A stretch of 64,000 bases of DNA from Candidatus Planktophila sp. (GTDB lineage Bacteria; Actinomycetota; Actinomycetes; Nanopelagicales; Nanopelagicaceae), in the NCBI GenBank assembly GCA_009691135.1, contig SHVF01000001.1, positions 1-64,000 on the forward strand, written 5' to 3'. Made by a program: the position numbers and the translations under genes. The notes beneath the pieces are model-generated. The model worked only from the letters and a program-made list of their open reading frames with translations, made no database searches and was not told the origin of the DNA. This document shows, in pieces, positions 32,229 to 41,844 of this stretch; position 1 is the stretch's first letter; the number at the start of each line of letters is the position of its first letter.

Positions 32229-33167
32229 TTAAGGCAGAACAGCTTCGGATAGCAACGCCAGGCAAGCCTGAAGGTCAGGTGCATAGGCAGCCTTTAAAAC
32301 TAGCGTTTGCTTGGTAACGGGATGGTCAAAGCGCAGTTCGAGTGCATGTAACCATGGCCGTGACATTCTTAAGGATTTTCCAAGCACTGGATCTGCTCCA
32401 TAAGTGGTGTCACCAACTAGTGGGTGGTTGAGGGCAGAGAAGTGAACGCGAATTTGGTGAGTACGACCAGTTTCTAATTCAACTTTTACTAGCGAGACCG
32501 AACGGTAGAACTCGATTACTTCATAGTGAGTAATACTCTCTTTTCCTGTTGCAACAACTGCAAAACGATGATCTTCTTTAGGATGACGATCGATTGGCGC
32601 ATCAATTGTTCCAGTGACTGGATCCATATGTCCTTGCACAAGTGCGTGATAAGTTTTTTCGACTTCGTGATTGCGGAAGGCATCTTTTAATTTTGAGTAT
32701 GCACGGTCAGTCTTGGCTACAATCATCAAGCCACTGGTACCAACATCTAGGCGGTGAACGATGCCCGCTCTCTCGGCCGGACCTGATGTAGAGATTGTGT
32801 ATCCGGCTGCAGTAAGTGCGCCAACAACTGTTGGACCCATCCAACCCGGACTGGGGTGTGCTGCGCATCCGACCGGCTTATCAATTACGACAATTTCTTC
32901 ATCATCATAAACAACAGTTAAACCAGCAAGCGGAGTCAGCGGAATAGGATCTTGATTTAACGGTTCCGGCATTAGAACATCAATAATTTGACCATCTGTA
33001 ACGCGTTCGGATTTTGTCATAGCGCGACCACCAGAAGTGATGTCGCCATCTTCAAGCAACCTAACAATTGCGGTGCGAGATAGTCCAAGAACTCGTGTTA
33101 AAGCACTATCGATACGTTCACCGGCAACGCCTTCAGGAACACTTAGAGTGCGCGCTTCGCGTGACAT
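32229..33167 (-). CDS. rluD: RluA/RluD-family 23S rRNA pseudouridine synthase
   Basis: S4-like N-terminus; IVHRLDVGTSGLMIVAKTD; ETGRTHQIRVHFSALNHPLVGD. Confidence 0.94.
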   Translation of the reverse strand: MSREARTLSVPEGVAGERIDSALTRVLGLSRTAIVRLLEDGDITSGGRAMTKSERVTDGQIIDVLMPEPLNQDPIPLTPLAGLTVVYDDEEIVVIDKPVGCAAHPSPGWMGPTVVGALTAAGYTISTSGPAERAGIVHRLDVGTSGLMIVAKTDRAYSKLKDAFRNHEVEKTYHALVQGHMDPVTGTIDAPIDRHPKEDHRFAVVATGKESITHYEVIEFYRSVSLVKVELETGRTHQIRVHFSALNHPLVGDTTYGADPVLGKSLRMSRPWLHALELRFDHPVTKQTLVLKAAYAPDLQACLALLSEAVLP

Positions 33168-33650
33168 TTAAGCCCCCATCGGTGAGATATTGCGGATCGA
33201 AAGAACTATTGCGATACCTGCTGCAACCACAATAGCGCTATCTGCCAAGTTAAATACTGGCCAATGCGTCAGCTCTATCCAATCAATTACATGTCCAGTG
33301 AAATATCCGGGGCTGCGAAAGATGCGATCAGTGAGATTGCCAAGGACTCCACCAAGGGCTAGTCCTAGAACTACTGACCAGCCGCCAGATGTGATGCGTG
33401 GTGCAAAATATGCAATTGCTCCCACAACGAATATTGCGAAAAGAGTAAAGATAATCGTCGCACCTTGTGCCAGGCTAAATGCGGCGCCTGAATTTCGGAT
33501 AAGAGTTAACTGCAGAAAATTACCGATTATTTTGGTGGGGTTACTTGCACTTAGATTGTTAATTGCCCAAACTTTTGTAGCAAAATCAAAGAGCCAAACG
33601 GCCCAAGCAATCGTGTAGAGCCTTTTCCAGAGTTTAGAACTGGGGCGCAC
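33168..33650 (-). CDS. lspA: lipoprotein signal peptidase
   Basis: LTLIRNSGAAFSLAQG, GALGNL-type GGVLGNLTDRIFR, HVIDWIELTHWPVFNLADSAIV. Confidence 0.95.
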   Translation of the reverse strand: MRPSSKLWKRLYTIAWAVWLFDFATKVWAINNLSASNPTKIIGNFLQLTLIRNSGAAFSLAQGATIIFTLFAIFVVGAIAYFAPRITSGGWSVVLGLALGGVLGNLTDRIFRSPGYFTGHVIDWIELTHWPVFNLADSAIVVAAGIAIVLSIRNISPMGA

Positions 33651-33651
33651 C

Positions 33652-34497
33652 TTAGCGCCGCTCTTCCTTCTGCTTGCAGATCATGCAGAGAGTTGCGCGA
33701 GGAAAAACTTGGAGTCGTGCCTTACCGATTGCATAGCCGCATTCTTCACAATTTCCATAAGTCTTATTATCGATACGATCAAGAGCGCGCTCGGTCTGCA
33801 AGACCATATCTCGGGCATTGATAACCAAGGACATCTCGTGTTCGCGTTCGAATGTCTTAGTGCCAGAATCTGCCTGATCATCTCCGGCGCCTTCACCAGA
33901 TTCGGTAATTAACTCATTCATTTCGGCTTCTACGTGCGCCAGTTCTATGCGAAGCCGCGCTAAATCTTTAGCAATTTCGGTGCGGACAGATTTTAACTCT
34001 CCGACAGACCATGGCGCCTCACCATCGCTGGCAGTAACTGGAGTCGGCGCTGCCTTAATTGGCTTAAGTGGTGCAACTTTCTTGCCGCTCTTTACTGGGC
34101 GTGGAGGTGGGGGCATGACTAGTCGACGTTCTTCAATCACAGGAGTTGAAACTGGTGCAACAACGGTTGCAACGCTAACGGTCTGCGATTTCTCATCAAC
34201 TGTAAGCGTTGTCTTGCCAACTTTTGAAGGGAACGGGCGACCTGGCGCTTTTTTAGCAGCAGATTTCTTTGCTGGCGCTTTTTTGGCAGCAGATTTCTTT
34301 GCTGGCGCTTTTTTGGCAGCAGATTTCTTTGCTGGCACTTTTTTGGCGGGTGCCTTCTTAGCCACTTTTTTCGCAGGAGCTTTCTTAGCCGCCTTTTTCA
34401 CAGGGGCTTTCTTAGCTACCTTCTTCGCAGAGGCTTTCTTTTTTGCTGGCACGCCGCGCACCTTATGCTCTTTTTGGCGCACCACCAACTTTGCCAC
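33652..34497 (-). CDS. TraR/DksA-family zinc-finger protein with long Lys/Ala-rich N-terminal tail
   Basis: C-terminal YGNCEECGYAIGKARLQVFPRATLCMICKQKEERR; N-terminal (A)PAKK/VAKK/SAAKK repeats. Confidence 0.9.
   Translation of the reverse strand: MAKLVVRQKEHKVRGVPAKKKASAKKVAKKAPVKKAAKKAPAKKVAKKAPAKKVPAKKSAAKKAPAKKSAAKKAPAKKSAAKKAPGRPFPSKVGKTTLTVDEKSQTVSVATVVAPVSTPVIEERRLVMPPPPRPVKSGKKVAPLKPIKAAPTPVTASDGEAPWSVGELKSVRTEIAKDLARLRIELAHVEAEMNELITESGEGAGDDQADSGTKTFEREHEMSLVINARDMVLQTERALDRIDNKTYGNCEECGYAIGKARLQVFPRATLCMICKQKEERR
34243..34332. repeat. 30-bp tandem repeat, about 3 near-identical copies, encoding APAKKSAAKK
   Basis: Unit ggcgctttttt(a/g)gcagcagatttctttgct repeated at 34243, 34273 and 34303; degenerate extension beyond. 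Confidence 0.85.
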
Positions 34498-34574
34498 TCA
34501 GGGACGGCGTGAATTCTTACCTTTTAATTAGAGTGATCATGTAAATCAGGGTGAGGGATTAGACTCTGCCTCTC

Positions 34575-37500
34575 ATGACTATGCGTCCAATTTCTGCTCA
34601 AATCGACCTTCCCGCGATGGAACGTTCGATTTTGGATTTCTGGCGCACGCACTCAATTTTCCAGGCAAGCACTGCGGCGCGAGTTGGCGCCCAGCCATGG
34701 ACATTCTATGAAGGCCCACCAACTGCTAACGGAGCGCCTGGCACCCACCATATTGAAGCGCGCGTTTTTAAAGATGTCTTTCCGCGTTATCAAACAATGA
34801 AGGGTAAATATGTAACCCGCAAAGCAGGTTGGGATTGCCACGGTTTGCCAGTTGAAATTGCAGTTGAAAAAGAGTTGGGATTTTCTGGAAAAGGCGACAT
34901 TGAAAAATATGGAATCGCTGCCTTTAATGAAATGTGTCGAGAATCTGTAACTCGCCACGTTGGCGCTTTCACAACGATGACCAACCGCATGGGTTTCTGG
35001 GTTGATTTTGATCAAGCCTATTGGACTATGGCTCCAGAATATGTAGAAAGTGTTTGGTGGAGCCTAAAAGAGATTTGGAAAAAAGGTCTCTTAGTTCAAG
35101 ATCATCGCGTTGCTCCATATTGCCCGCGTTGCGGAACCGGGCTTTCAGATCATGAACTTGCGCAAGGATATGAAACAGTTACAGATCCTTCCGTTTATGT
35201 GCGCTTTCCGATCACATCTGGTGAACTTGCTGAACTAGGCGCTGCGCTTTTGGTTTGGACTACAACTCCTTGGACGCTAGTTTCAAATACTGCAATCGCA
35301 GTGCATCCCGATGTCGATTATGTTGTAGCCGAAGTTGGCGTTGAAGAGAACCGGGAAGTATTGGTAGTTGCCGAACCACTTCTGTCAGCCCTGACTGGCG
35401 AAGTTAGAGTACTTAGAACAATTAAAGGTAAGGATCTAGAACACACCAAATATAAGCGCCCCCTTGATTTAGTTGATATCCCAGACTCACATTTTGTAGT
35501 TCTTGCAACTTATGTCACTACCGAAGACGGAACAGGGCTAGTCCACCAATCCCCCGCCTTTGGCGCCGATGACCTAGCGGTCTGTCGTGGTTATGGACTG
35601 CCGGTGGTAAATCCAATCGCACCTGATGGAAGATTCTTAAGCGATGTGCCACTAGTTGGTGGAATCTTCTTTAAAGATGCCGACAAAATATTGGTGAAGG
35701 AACTTAAATCGCGTGAAGTTTTATATAAGCACCAACCATTTGAGCACCCTTATCCGCATTGCTGGCGCTGCCATACTGCGTTAATTTATTACGCACAACC
35801 TTCTTGGTATATCCGCACAACATCAATTAAAGATGCGTTGATCCGCGAGAATAATCAGACCAACTGGCATCCTGAAACGATTAAGACTGGTCGCTATGGA
35901 GATTGGCTAAATAACAATATTGACTGGGCACTATCCCGGAATCGCTATTGGGGTACTCCCCTTCCAATTTGGCGTTGCGAAGAAAAGCATGAAATCTGTG
36001 TTGATTCACTTGCAGAACTAGGAGCACTTGCCGGGCAAGAACTTTCTAACTTAGATCCGCACCGTCCTTTTGTAGATGACATTAATTTCCCTTGCGCTGC
36101 CTGTGGCAAAACAATGACACGCGTTCCTGAAGTTATCGATTGTTGGTATGACTCTGGCGCGATGCCATTTGCGCAATGGGGTTATCCGCATAAGCCGGGC
36201 TCAGTTGAAAAATTTGAAGCTGCTTATCCTGCTGATTTTATCTGCGAAGCAATTGATCAAACCCGTGGCTGGTTCTATACCTTGATGGCTATCGGTACCT
36301 TGGTATTTGATAAAGGCTCTTATAAGAGCGTGCTCTGCCTGGGCCATATCTTAGATAAAGATGGTCGCAAGATGAGCAAGCATGTGGGCAACGTGCTTGA
36401 GCCAATTGAATTAATGGATCAACATGGCGCCGATGCTGTGCGGTGGTACATGTTGGCTGCAGGTTCCCCATGGTCAGCACGTCGGGTGGGCCACGATGCC
36501 ATCAGCGATGTTGTTCGAAAGACTTTGCTTACTTACTGGAACACCATCTCCTTCCATACTCTCTACGCCCAATCATCGAACTTCGAAATTTCCCAGATCC
36601 CAGCGGTTAAAGATCGCTCCATGATGGATCGTTGGATCTTGAGCGAACTCAATTCCTTAATCCAGGAAGTTGATGCCGCTTATGAAGAATTTGATTCGCA
36701 AGTTGCAGGAAAGGCGCTGGCACGTTTCATCGATGATCTATCTAATTGGTATGTGCGTCGCTCGCGTCGTCGCTTCTGGGATGGCGATGTTGCAGCACTT
36801 GGCACCTTGCACGAATGTCTAGTAACACTGACCCAACTCTTGGCACCGATGGTTCCATTTATCACCGAACATGTCTGGCAAGAATTGGTAAAGATGGCCG
36901 ATCCAAAAGTTGCCGATTCAGTTCACTTAACTAATTTTCCAGTAGCCAATGCTGCTCTAATTAATCTTGAGTTAAATGCGCAGGTTGCAATGACTCGTCG
37001 GGTTGTGGAGCTCGGTCGCGCCGCTCGCGCCGAGTCTGCGATCAAAATCCGCCAGCCACTGCAACGTGCACTGATTTCGGCCAACGGATGGTCAAAGTTG
37101 CCGAAGGATATGAGGGACCAGATCTCAGATGAGCTAAATGTGATTGACCTTGCAGATATTGCCGATGCCGATGGAGATTTAGTAAATATTTCAATCAAGG
37201 CAAATTTCAAATCACTCGGCGCCAAGTACGGCAAGGAAGTTCAAGATATCGCTAAGGCAATTGCAGCTACCGATGCAACGGCGCTCGTTAAAACTCTTCG
37301 CTCGACTGGAGCCAGCAAGGTTGCAACGTGGGATATAGAACTTGAAGATCTCGTGATTACAGAAGTACCAAAGAGCGGTTGGATGGTGGCAAGCCATGAG
37401 GGTGAATCTGTTGCCCTCGATTTAGCACTTTCGCAAGCGTTAATTGATGCCGGAAATGTTCGTGAAGTAATTCGCTTTATCCAGGAACGTCGCAAGAGCG

Positions 37501-37685
37501 ATGGCTTTGAAATCTCTGATCGCATTAAGGTGCGTTGGAACACTGATCCGGCAATCGTCTTGGCAATCTCATCTGCTGCTAGCCATATCAGCGATGAAGT
37601 TTTAGCTTTGGAATTTACTCACGACCCAGGTATTCCTGCAGAAGATAACGATCTTGCGATTAGCGCAATCCTAGAAAAGGCTTAA
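34575..37685 (+). CDS. ileS: isoleucyl-tRNA synthetase
   Basis: GPPTANGAPGTHHIEARVFKDVFPRY (HIGH-type), DGRKMSKHVGNV (KMSKS), 1036 aa. Confidence 0.97.
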   Translation: MTMRPISAQIDLPAMERSILDFWRTHSIFQASTAARVGAQPWTFYEGPPTANGAPGTHHIEARVFKDVFPRYQTMKGKYVTRKAGWDCHGLPVEIAVEKELGFSGKGDIEKYGIAAFNEMCRESVTRHVGAFTTMTNRMGFWVDFDQAYWTMAPEYVESVWWSLKEIWKKGLLVQDHRVAPYCPRCGTGLSDHELAQGYETVTDPSVYVRFPITSGELAELGAALLVWTTTPWTLVSNTAIAVHPDVDYVVAEVGVEENREVLVVAEPLLSALTGEVRVLRTIKGKDLEHTKYKRPLDLVDIPDSHFVVLATYVTTEDGTGLVHQSPAFGADDLAVCRGYGLPVVNPIAPDGRFLSDVPLVGGIFFKDADKILVKELKSREVLYKHQPFEHPYPHCWRCHTALIYYAQPSWYIRTTSIKDALIRENNQTNWHPETIKTGRYGDWLNNNIDWALSRNRYWGTPLPIWRCEEKHEICVDSLAELGALAGQELSNLDPHRPFVDDINFPCAACGKTMTRVPEVIDCWYDSGAMPFAQWGYPHKPGSVEKFEAAYPADFICEAIDQTRGWFYTLMAIGTLVFDKGSYKSVLCLGHILDKDGRKMSKHVGNVLEPIELMDQHGADAVRWYMLAAGSPWSARRVGHDAISDVVRKTLLTYWNTISFHTLYAQSSNFEISQIPAVKDRSMMDRWILSELNSLIQEVDAAYEEFDSQVAGKALARFIDDLSNWYVRRSRRRFWDGDVAALGTLHECLVTLTQLLAPMVPFITEHVWQELVKMADPKVADSVHLTNFPVANAALINLELNAQVAMTRRVVELGRAARAESAIKIRQPLQRALISANGWSKLPKDMRDQISDELNVIDLADIADADGDLVNISIKANFKSLGAKYGKEVQDIAKAIAATDATALVKTLRSTGASKVATWDIELEDLVITEVPKSGWMVASHEGESVALDLALSQALIDAGNVREVIRFIQERRKSDGFEISDRIKVRWNTDPAIVLAISSAASHISDEVLALEFTHDPGIPAEDNDLAISAILEKA

Positions 37686-37688
37686 CGC

Positions 37689-37970
37689 TTAAAACAGAAC
37701 TACGATGAGGCTTTTAACTAAGCCAATAGCAATTAAAAGAACTATAAAAGATAAATCAAGTGAGACTCCACCTAAACGAAGCGGAGGAACAAATCTGCCT
37801 ACAAATTTCATCGGTGGATCTGTTAGTGTATAAATGAATTCGAAAACAGCGATCAAAAATGAGTTTGGCCGCCAATTGCGCGCAAAGATGCGGACATAAT
37901 CGATGATCAAACGAATAAAGAGCGCGTACTTGAAAAGATCAAGAAGTGTTAAGAGCAGGTTTGTAATCAT
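37689..37970 (-). CDS. YggT-family membrane protein
   Basis: LTDPPMKFVGRFVPPLRLGGVSLDLSFIVLLIAI; conserved neighbour of sepF. Confidence 0.92.
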   Translation of the reverse strand: MITNLLLTLLDLFKYALFIRLIIDYVRIFARNWRPNSFLIAVFEFIYTLTDPPMKFVGRFVPPLRLGGVSLDLSFIVLLIAIGLVKSLIVVLF

Positions 37971-37996
37971 AGTTATCTAGCGACCTGCTTGCTAAA

Positions 37997-38461
37997 TCAG
38001 CTCTGGTTAAAGAAGCTGGCTTGCGCAGCAGCGGTCTTATCTTCACTGCTTACATTTACATTGGCAGGAGATAAGAGAAATACTTTATGACTTACACGTT
38101 CGATACGTCCGTGAAGACCAAATACTAAACCGCTAGCGAAGTCGACCAAACGCTTGCGCTCTGACTCTTCCATGTCATCAAGATTAATGATTACAGGATT
38201 GCCTTCGCGATAGTGCTCGCCCATTTTGCGCGCTTCGCTGTAAGAGCGTGGTTGCAAAGTGATGATGTGGTAATTGGCTTCTGGTTGTGTTGATTGTGCA
38301 ACTGTTGAGCCAACGACTGTTACTCCTGCGCGATCACGTGAAAGACGTGATACATCCCGAGAAGGACGATCGCTTGCGCGTACGGGAGTTGCTTCAACTT
38401 GAGCTTGATCTTCAGTATCTACTAGACCGAGGTAGCCCATCATTTTGTTAAGTGCCGACAT
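37997..38461 (-). CDS. sepF: cell division protein SepF
   Basis: HIITLQPRSYSEARKMGEHYREGNPVIINLDDMEESERKRLVDFASGLVFGLHGRIERVSHKVFLLSP. Confidence 0.95.
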   Translation of the reverse strand: MSALNKMMGYLGLVDTEDQAQVEATPVRASDRPSRDVSRLSRDRAGVTVVGSTVAQSTQPEANYHIITLQPRSYSEARKMGEHYREGNPVIINLDDMEESERKRLVDFASGLVFGLHGRIERVSHKVFLLSPANVNVSSEDKTAAAQASFFNQS

Positions 38462-38470
38462 AGGTAAAGT

Positions 38471-39157
38471 TTAGGGGTGATAAGCGCGCGAACCGAGGAT
38501 TTCACTACCTACGCGCAGATGTGTCGCACCATAAGCAATTGCCACTTCAAAGTCAGAGCTCATTCCGGCAGATAGTCCAACTGCATCGGGAAAGCCCATT
38601 TTAAAGGCGCTATGTACTTTTGCTATTTCACCAAAGGCACGATCAAAGCCATACTCAACTGGTGGCACACACATCAGACCCGCTAAATGCAGATTGGGAT
38701 CGGCTGCAACTTGATCGGCTAACTGCCCTAACTGATCTGCACGAACTCCCCCACGTTCTGGTGCGCCATCGAGTGAGAACTGTAGGAAGATCGAAATTTT
38801 GCGACCCTTTTCTGAGCAGATTCGTGACAACTTGGTGATGTGCTCACCAGAATCTATTGAATGAATATATGTTGCCCAACTCGCAATATCTTTTAATTTT
38901 CTCCCCTGAACTTGGCCCTGAAAATGCCAAGTTCCTGCAATGAGTTGTGATTTCTCCGAACCTTCATCGCTGCGATTTTCACCGAAGTTGCTGACTCCCA
39001 GATCAGCCAAAATTTGGACATCACCTGCTGGATAAGTCTTTGTCACCGCTATCAAAGTTAACTCGCTGCGCTTGCGACCTGCCGTTACTGCAGCAGTTGT
39101 TATTCGAACTTCAACGCTTGCTAAAGCGGCAGCGATCTCTTGTGCCCGAGAATTCAT
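38471..39157 (-). CDS. YggS-family PLP-dependent protein
   Basis: LTLIAVTKTYPAGDVQILADLGVSNFGENR, GLMCVPP, GLSAGMSSDFEVAIAYGATHLRVGSEILG. Confidence 0.94.
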   Translation of the reverse strand: MNSRAQEIAAALASVEVRITTAAVTAGRKRSELTLIAVTKTYPAGDVQILADLGVSNFGENRSDEGSEKSQLIAGTWHFQGQVQGRKLKDIASWATYIHSIDSGEHITKLSRICSEKGRKISIFLQFSLDGAPERGGVRADQLGQLADQVAADPNLHLAGLMCVPPVEYGFDRAFGEIAKVHSAFKMGFPDAVGLSAGMSSDFEVAIAYGATHLRVGSEILGSRAYHP

Positions 39158-39819
39158 AGACTGACCAACCCAACTTGTCGCCCCGTAAGTCCATCTCGGC
39201 GATAAGAAAAATGATCTGCACTTTCAACTGTACAGATTTGCAGATCTCTAATTTCAGAAATGCCTTCTGCCGTAAGTGAGGCTGCAAGCGCTTTCGATAT
39301 GTCTAACGCTGGTGTACCTGCCGCAGTCTGCGCACTTGCCAATGGATGAAACGCCACGACTTCATCATGTACCTCTTGTGAGACTTCATAACAACGGCCG
39401 CAAATAGCGGGTCCTAATACCGCGTGGATTTTTCTCGCCCCCATCTCACGCATCAGTTCAACTGTCTTAAGAGCAACGCCATTTAATAGACCACGACGAC
39501 CAACATGCACTGCTGCGACCGCCTCTGCTGAAGTAAGAAGTAATGGAATGCAATCGGCCACCATTACTGCAAGAGTGACTCCCGCAATTCCGGTAACTAG
39601 CGCATCTGCCGTCGGGACTTCATCGGTAACGCTTTCGATAATCACAATCCGGCTGCCGTGGACTTGGTTCATAAATTGCACTGGTCCAAATTTATTAGTA
39701 AGGAGTGAGCGGTTTGCCTGCACATCTTGCAGAACATCACTTACATGCTCGCCTAAATTAAGGGAAGTGAATGCACCTTGACTGACACCGCCTGATCGAT
39801 CTGTAAAAGTTGCCAACAT
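39154..39819 (-). CDS. YfiH/PgeF family multicopper polyphenol oxidoreductase-like (laccase domain)
   Basis: NQVHGSRIV, ADCIPLLLTS, AAVHVGRRGLLNGV, GPAICGRCYEV. Confidence 0.93.
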   Translation of the reverse strand: MLATFTDRSGGVSQGAFTSLNLGEHVSDVLQDVQANRSLLTNKFGPVQFMNQVHGSRIVIIESVTDEVPTADALVTGIAGVTLAVMVADCIPLLLTSAEAVAAVHVGRRGLLNGVALKTVELMREMGARKIHAVLGPAICGRCYEVSQEVHDEVVAFHPLASAQTAAGTPALDISKALAASLTAEGISEIRDLQICTVESADHFSYRRDGLTGRQVGLVSL

Positions 39820-39855
39820 AGTTAGTTTCTCACTCGCAAAAGGAGTGCCTCACTT

Positions 39856-40986
39856 TTACTTCATGAAGTCGGGAACATCGATCTCGTCTTCAGCGACTAG
39901 TTCTTCAAAGGTCACTCGCCTGCGAGGAGAGGAACCATCGAGTTCTAGCGCCACTGAAATCGGATCATTGGCAGGAATTGGATTTGCAATACCGGTGAGC
40001 GTTGACTTATCGATTACAGGAACATAAACCTTCTTAGGTTCTCCGCCGTCAAAACCAGCTGCGATGACTGTTACACGAACTTCATCACCGAGAGCATCGT
40101 CAATTGTTGTTCCAAAGATGATGCGTGCATCTGGATGAGCTGCAGATTGCACGAGCTCACACGCTTCGTTAATTTCAAAGAGTCCAAGATCGGAACCACC
40201 TGCGACTGAAAGCAGAACGCCCATGGCTCCATCAATTGATGCTTCAAGCAGCGGACTAGAGATTGCAAGTTCGGCGGCACGGGTGGCGCGGTTTTCTCCA
40301 CGCGCAGATCCGATACCCATCAAGGCGGATCCAGCATCTGTCATAACAGTTTTAACATCTGCAAAGTCGAGGTTGATTAAGCCGGGTTGGGTAATAATTT
40401 CGGTGATTCCCTGAACGCCAGAAAGCAGAACTTGATCCGCGCTCTTGAAGGCATCTACTGCTGTGATGTTGCGATCTGAAATTGCAAGCAAGCGATCATT
40501 AGGAATAACTATCAGGGTATCTACTTCTGCACGTAAGAGTTCGATTCCTTCATCTGCCTGTGCTGATCTAATTTTTCCTTCAAATGAGAAAGGACGAGTT
40601 ACAACGCCAATAGTTAGCGCGCCGAGATCGCGCGCAATCTTTGCAACGATTGGTGCGCCACCTGTTCCGGTACCACCACCTTCACCAGCGGTAATGAAAA
40701 CCATATCTGCACCACGTAAAATTTCTTCAATATCTTCTATGTGATCAATTGCAGCTTGACGTCCCTTTTCAGGAGCAGCACCGGCACCGAGTCCTTTTGT
40801 TGATGTGCGACCAATATCTAATTTCACATCGGCATCACTCATCAACAAATGTTGTGCATCAGTATTTATTGCAATGAACTCAACGCCTTTTAATCCGACA
40901 TCAATCATGCGATTGATTGCGTTAACTCCACCGCCACCAATTCCAACAACTTTGATAACGGCTAAATAATTCTGTGGTGCAGCCAC
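39856..40986 (-). CDS. ftsZ: cell division protein FtsZ
   Basis: [39 protein letters not shown]. Confidence 0.98.
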   Translation of the reverse strand: MAAPQNYLAVIKVVGIGGGGVNAINRMIDVGLKGVEFIAINTDAQHLLMSDADVKLDIGRTSTKGLGAGAAPEKGRQAAIDHIEDIEEILRGADMVFITAGEGGGTGTGGAPIVAKIARDLGALTIGVVTRPFSFEGKIRSAQADEGIELLRAEVDTLIVIPNDRLLAISDRNITAVDAFKSADQVLLSGVQGITEIITQPGLINLDFADVKTVMTDAGSALMGIGSARGENRATRAAELAISSPLLEASIDGAMGVLLSVAGGSDLGLFEINEACELVQSAAHPDARIIFGTTIDDALGDEVRVTVIAAGFDGGEPKKVYVPVIDKSTLTGIANPIPANDPISVALELDGSSPRRRVTFEELVAEDEIDVPDFMK

Positions 40987-41143
40987 AAGTTCCTCCTTTA
41001 GAACTGTAAACCTCTACTTGAGAATTACATTTCTACTCTCTTTAATGAGGGCAACGTAAGGCGTTATTAGCACGAAAGCAAAGACCGACTCATACTATTT
41101 ATTCTATTTATTAATGAAACTTCTATCTGCAATTCACTCAAAT

Positions 41144-41833
41144 TCACTTCACAATTGGTGCATGTGGAGCGGTTACATCAATCATTCGAATCGATTTATT
41201 TTCAGGCTGATCAAGAAGTGCAGTGATTACTTTTATTTTCAAATCAGTATCTAACCCATCGCCCCAAATTATTCGCATATCTCGCCCTGAAAATACGCCG
41301 TAAATTAAGAGGTTAGTTGGCCGAGCAGCGCTGAGTCGATCTATGCCGGCGCTAAATTCTGTAGGTAATTCTGTGAAGACTTTTATCGCAGCTAATCCGC
41401 TAGCGACAGAAGTTGCAGAAACTTTCGGGAGCCCCTCTGGCAGATCTGCTTGTAGGATAAATATTTTTCCGGAAGCATCAAGTGCCACTTGAGGTTGGCC
41501 AGGTTCGGTGTATAGCGCCACAGGGACGCGAGAGGTAATGGATATTGCAACTTTTCCATTTAGCCAATTGCGTGAGACTTGTGAAGATTGGATCCAATTG
41601 TTTGCAGCCAATCTTGCAGAGATGGAACGCGGATCTACTCGCGCTAACTTCTCGCCGATCTCTAAACCAAGTGAGCGGGTAATTATCTCTTTAGATTGCT
41701 CAGTGGGCGCACCGGTGATTGCGATACTGCGCACTGTTAAAAGGTTCGACCATCCCAGAACATAGGATCCCCCACCGAAGATTAAGACTGCCAAAGCGCT
41801 AGCAACCAGAGTTCGTGGTGACTTAACTTTCAT
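41144..41833 (-). CDS. ftsQ: cell division protein FtsQ
   Basis: N-terminal TM and POTRA-type domain (LLTVRSIAITGAPTEQSKEIITRSLGLEIGEKL); located between murC and ftsZ. Confidence 0.9.
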   Translation of the reverse strand: MKVKSPRTLVASALAVLIFGGGSYVLGWSNLLTVRSIAITGAPTEQSKEIITRSLGLEIGEKLARVDPRSISARLAANNWIQSSQVSRNWLNGKVAISITSRVPVALYTEPGQPQVALDASGKIFILQADLPEGLPKVSATSVASGLAAIKVFTELPTEFSAGIDRLSAARPTNLLIYGVFSGRDMRIIWGDGLDTDLKIKVITALLDQPENKSIRMIDVTAPHAPIVK

Positions 41834-41844
41834 AAGTTGCGCCG

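Noticed and set aside
33947-34531. 194-aa plus-strand ORF with FFAGAFLAADFFAGAFLAA repeats
   Set aside because: Shadow translation of the Lys/Ala-rich repeat of the DksA-like protein on the minus strand; not independent evidence of a membrane protein.
34498-34574. Possible T-box riboswitch before ileS
   Set aside because: Only 77 nt between the two divergent starts; too short for the known actinobacterial translational T-box and no specifier/antisequestrator pattern seen.
40987-41143. AT-rich 157-bp ftsQ-ftsZ spacer as a special regulatory element
   Set aside because: Probably contains an ftsZ promoter, but I could not identify a confident -10/-35 pair, palindrome or structured RNA by eye.
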